A stretch of DNA of 64,000 nt from Paraflavitalea soli (lineage in GTDB: Bacteria; Bacteroidota; Bacteroidia; Chitinophagales; Chitinophagaceae): the NCBI RefSeq assembly GCF_003555545.1, contig NZ_CP032157.1, positions 3,352,546 through 3,416,545 of the forward strand, in the 5' to 3' direction. This document shows positions 63,200 to 64,000 of this stretch, piece after piece (positions within the stretch are counted from its first letter, which is position 1; each line of letters opens with the position of its first letter). The notes beneath the pieces were generated by a model. The model had not been told where the DNA came from. It saw only the letters and a list, made by a program, of their open reading frames with translations, and did not search any database. The translations under genes and the position numbers were made by a program.

Positions 63200-63551
63200 G
63201 TAGGTAACAATATAATGATAGAATAAATTTAAGCAGCTTTTGAAATACTACCTATCACAGCATTTTTTTTACCATTCTCATTTTTTTATGTATTTAAATT
63301 GCATACAGGTTTAGCGAAAAAACAAATCAATATTTACACCTACACCTACATGTACATAAACCATTGCATGTACGATAAATAAACACAAACTTTTATACAT
63401 CCCGTGCGGGTAATTTGCCAGAGTCGGTACTGCAGTCCGGCCGCTGGGGCCGTATTCTTACGGCGTTATGGGGCAGCCGAAAACCATCAGAAGAGAGTAG
63501 GCATAATTTTCAATACAAGTTTAGCTTTTTGATCTAAAAAGCACCTTAATT
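63200..63551. other. intergenic region with a GC-rich island
   Basis: Mostly AT-rich sequence, but 63401-63502 is clearly GC-rich. It contains an open frame from GTG 63404 to TGA 63532 with no ATG or family I recognise. It may be the remnant of a mobile element or a dispersed repeat. The remaining parts show no clear promoter or hairpin. Confidence 0.4.
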
Positions 63552-63854
63552 ATGAAAAGAGTAAAAATCATGCTTTCAGCAATTTTGGTAATGGCAGTAG
63601 TAGCTGGCGCTCTTGCTTTTAAAGCAAAAAAAATCGGCGGTTTCTGCTTATATAAAACTACTTTAACCACTACAAAAGTAGGTGATCCAGCAGTACAAAC
63701 TTGCAAGACATTTGGCCAATATTTTGTTACGCCAGTTAATCAAGGCGGAGTTAAGGCTGAGTCAATTACTACAACCTTAACGCTCTGCGGTGATGTTCCA
63801 ACATTTACCCCTACATCCCGTTGCGTTATTACGCTTACAACTATAGAGGAGTAA
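63552..63854 (+). CDS. exported four-cysteine peptide, family member 5
   Basis: A 100-residue precursor, taken as the reference copy. The signal MKRVKIMLSAILVMAVVAGA is followed by LAFKAKK with the predicted cut after residue 22. The mature peptide (about 78 residues) has Cys32 (CLY), Cys51 (CKTFGQY), Cys79 and Cys91, and is rich in Thr and Val, suggesting a small beta-rich, disulfide-held fold. It is close to member 3 also at DNA level across the KTTLTTTKVGDPAV region. Function unknown; the architecture recalls the short exported peptides of Bacteroidota such as DUF6520, unverified. Confidence 0.84.
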   Translation: MKRVKIMLSAILVMAVVAGALAFKAKKIGGFCLYKTTLTTTKVGDPAVQTCKTFGQYFVTPVNQGGVKAESITTTLTLCGDVPTFTPTSRCVITLTTIEE

Positions 63855-63876
63855 AAACAATCTTTTAAGTAATCTC

Positions 63877-63934
63877 AACATAATTCAAATAATAGAGGTA
63901 TATATATTCTTCTATTATTTGAATTATGTTTTAA
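63877..63934 (+). terminator. 20-bp perfect inverted repeat after peptide gene 5
   Basis: Arms AACATAATTCAAATAATAGA and TCTATTATTTGAATTATGTT pair perfectly around a 14-base AT loop, followed by TTAAA. The position 22 bases after the stop fits a terminator; the stem is unusually long and AT-rich, so a repeat-end role is also possible. Confidence 0.6.
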
Positions 63935-64000
63935 ATGTAACTCATGAACTTATCATTAACGGTAAATATGCTCTTTTATTTATTAAATTACTCTTGTATT

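Noticed and set aside
1-64000. tRNA or rRNA genes
   Set aside because: I looked for TψC-arm and acceptor-like patterns in the gaps and found none; a covariance search was not possible.

Overview
The window is chromosomal DNA of a member of the Bacteroidota, most probably of the family Chitinophagaceae. The evidence is the set of clade-typical genes: the short DUF4295 gene beside rpmB/rpmG/ftsY, bacillithiol synthesis (bshC), a TonB-dependent receptor with an N-terminal carboxypeptidase-regulatory-like domain, OmpA proteins with TSP3 repeats, and many exported proteins with signal peptides ending near 'AQ'. Starts lack Shine-Dalgarno sequences, and several genes have Bacteroidetes-type -7 boxes (TAnnTTTG) 18-21 bases before the ATG. 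I saw no tRNA, rRNA, CRISPR array, prophage or intact insertion sequence.

Layout. 0-3 kb: a tiny membrane peptide, an L,D-transpeptidase with a TonB-like C-terminus, and hppD (tyrosine degradation). 3.4-11.8 kb: aquaporin, then purK and purE split by a complete three-gene RND efflux operon. 11.8-14.3 kb: an unassigned protein and bshC. 14.5-21 kb (minus strand): a full trans-4-hydroxy-L-proline pathway (epimerase, D-hydroxyproline dehydrogenase, deaminase, 2-oxoglutarate-semialdehyde dehydrogenase) with a lipoprotein aldose 1-epimerase inside it. 21-25 kb: rimO, a small barrel protein, ftsY, DUF4295, bL33, bL28. 25-30 kb: ppk1-ppx, which make and degrade polyphosphate, and panB. 30-38 kb: TonB-dependent receptor, ALDH7-type dehydrogenase, OmpA-like protein, subtilase, DinB-like protein. 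38-48 kb: DUF2520 protein, hydrolase, a Tat-exported amine oxidase/aminotransferase pair, a secreted protein with a C-terminal Hint domain, an AraC-type HTH protein, a MauE-like protein and an acyltransferase. 48-64 kb: esterase, GH2 glycosidase, S9 peptidase, an FAD-oxidoreductase/membrane-glycosyltransferase fusion, a thioredoxin-like lipoprotein, a large beta-propeller amidohydrolase, and five copies of a small exported four-cysteine peptide family.

Two things look undescribed. First, the peptide family (51.9, 58.9, 59.3, 59.8 and 63.6 kb): a near-invariant signal peptide ending in ALA-FK and a mature part of about 72-78 residues with four spaced cysteines. One copy is frameshifted. Second, a set of intergenic elements built from degenerate 7-bp repeats. 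Many start within about 10 bp of a stop codon and end just before the next promoter or start, often with the two ends as inverted complements. The repeated words differ between sites but the 7-bp period is kept. Further repeats are a hairpin family GGTGRGYCGC, a 76/94-bp tandem repeat, a composite repeat at 40.5-41.0 kb and a palindromic pair at the left edge.

The last ~6.5 kb is visibly more AT-rich and has the peptide duplications, so it looks like the most recently changing part of the window.
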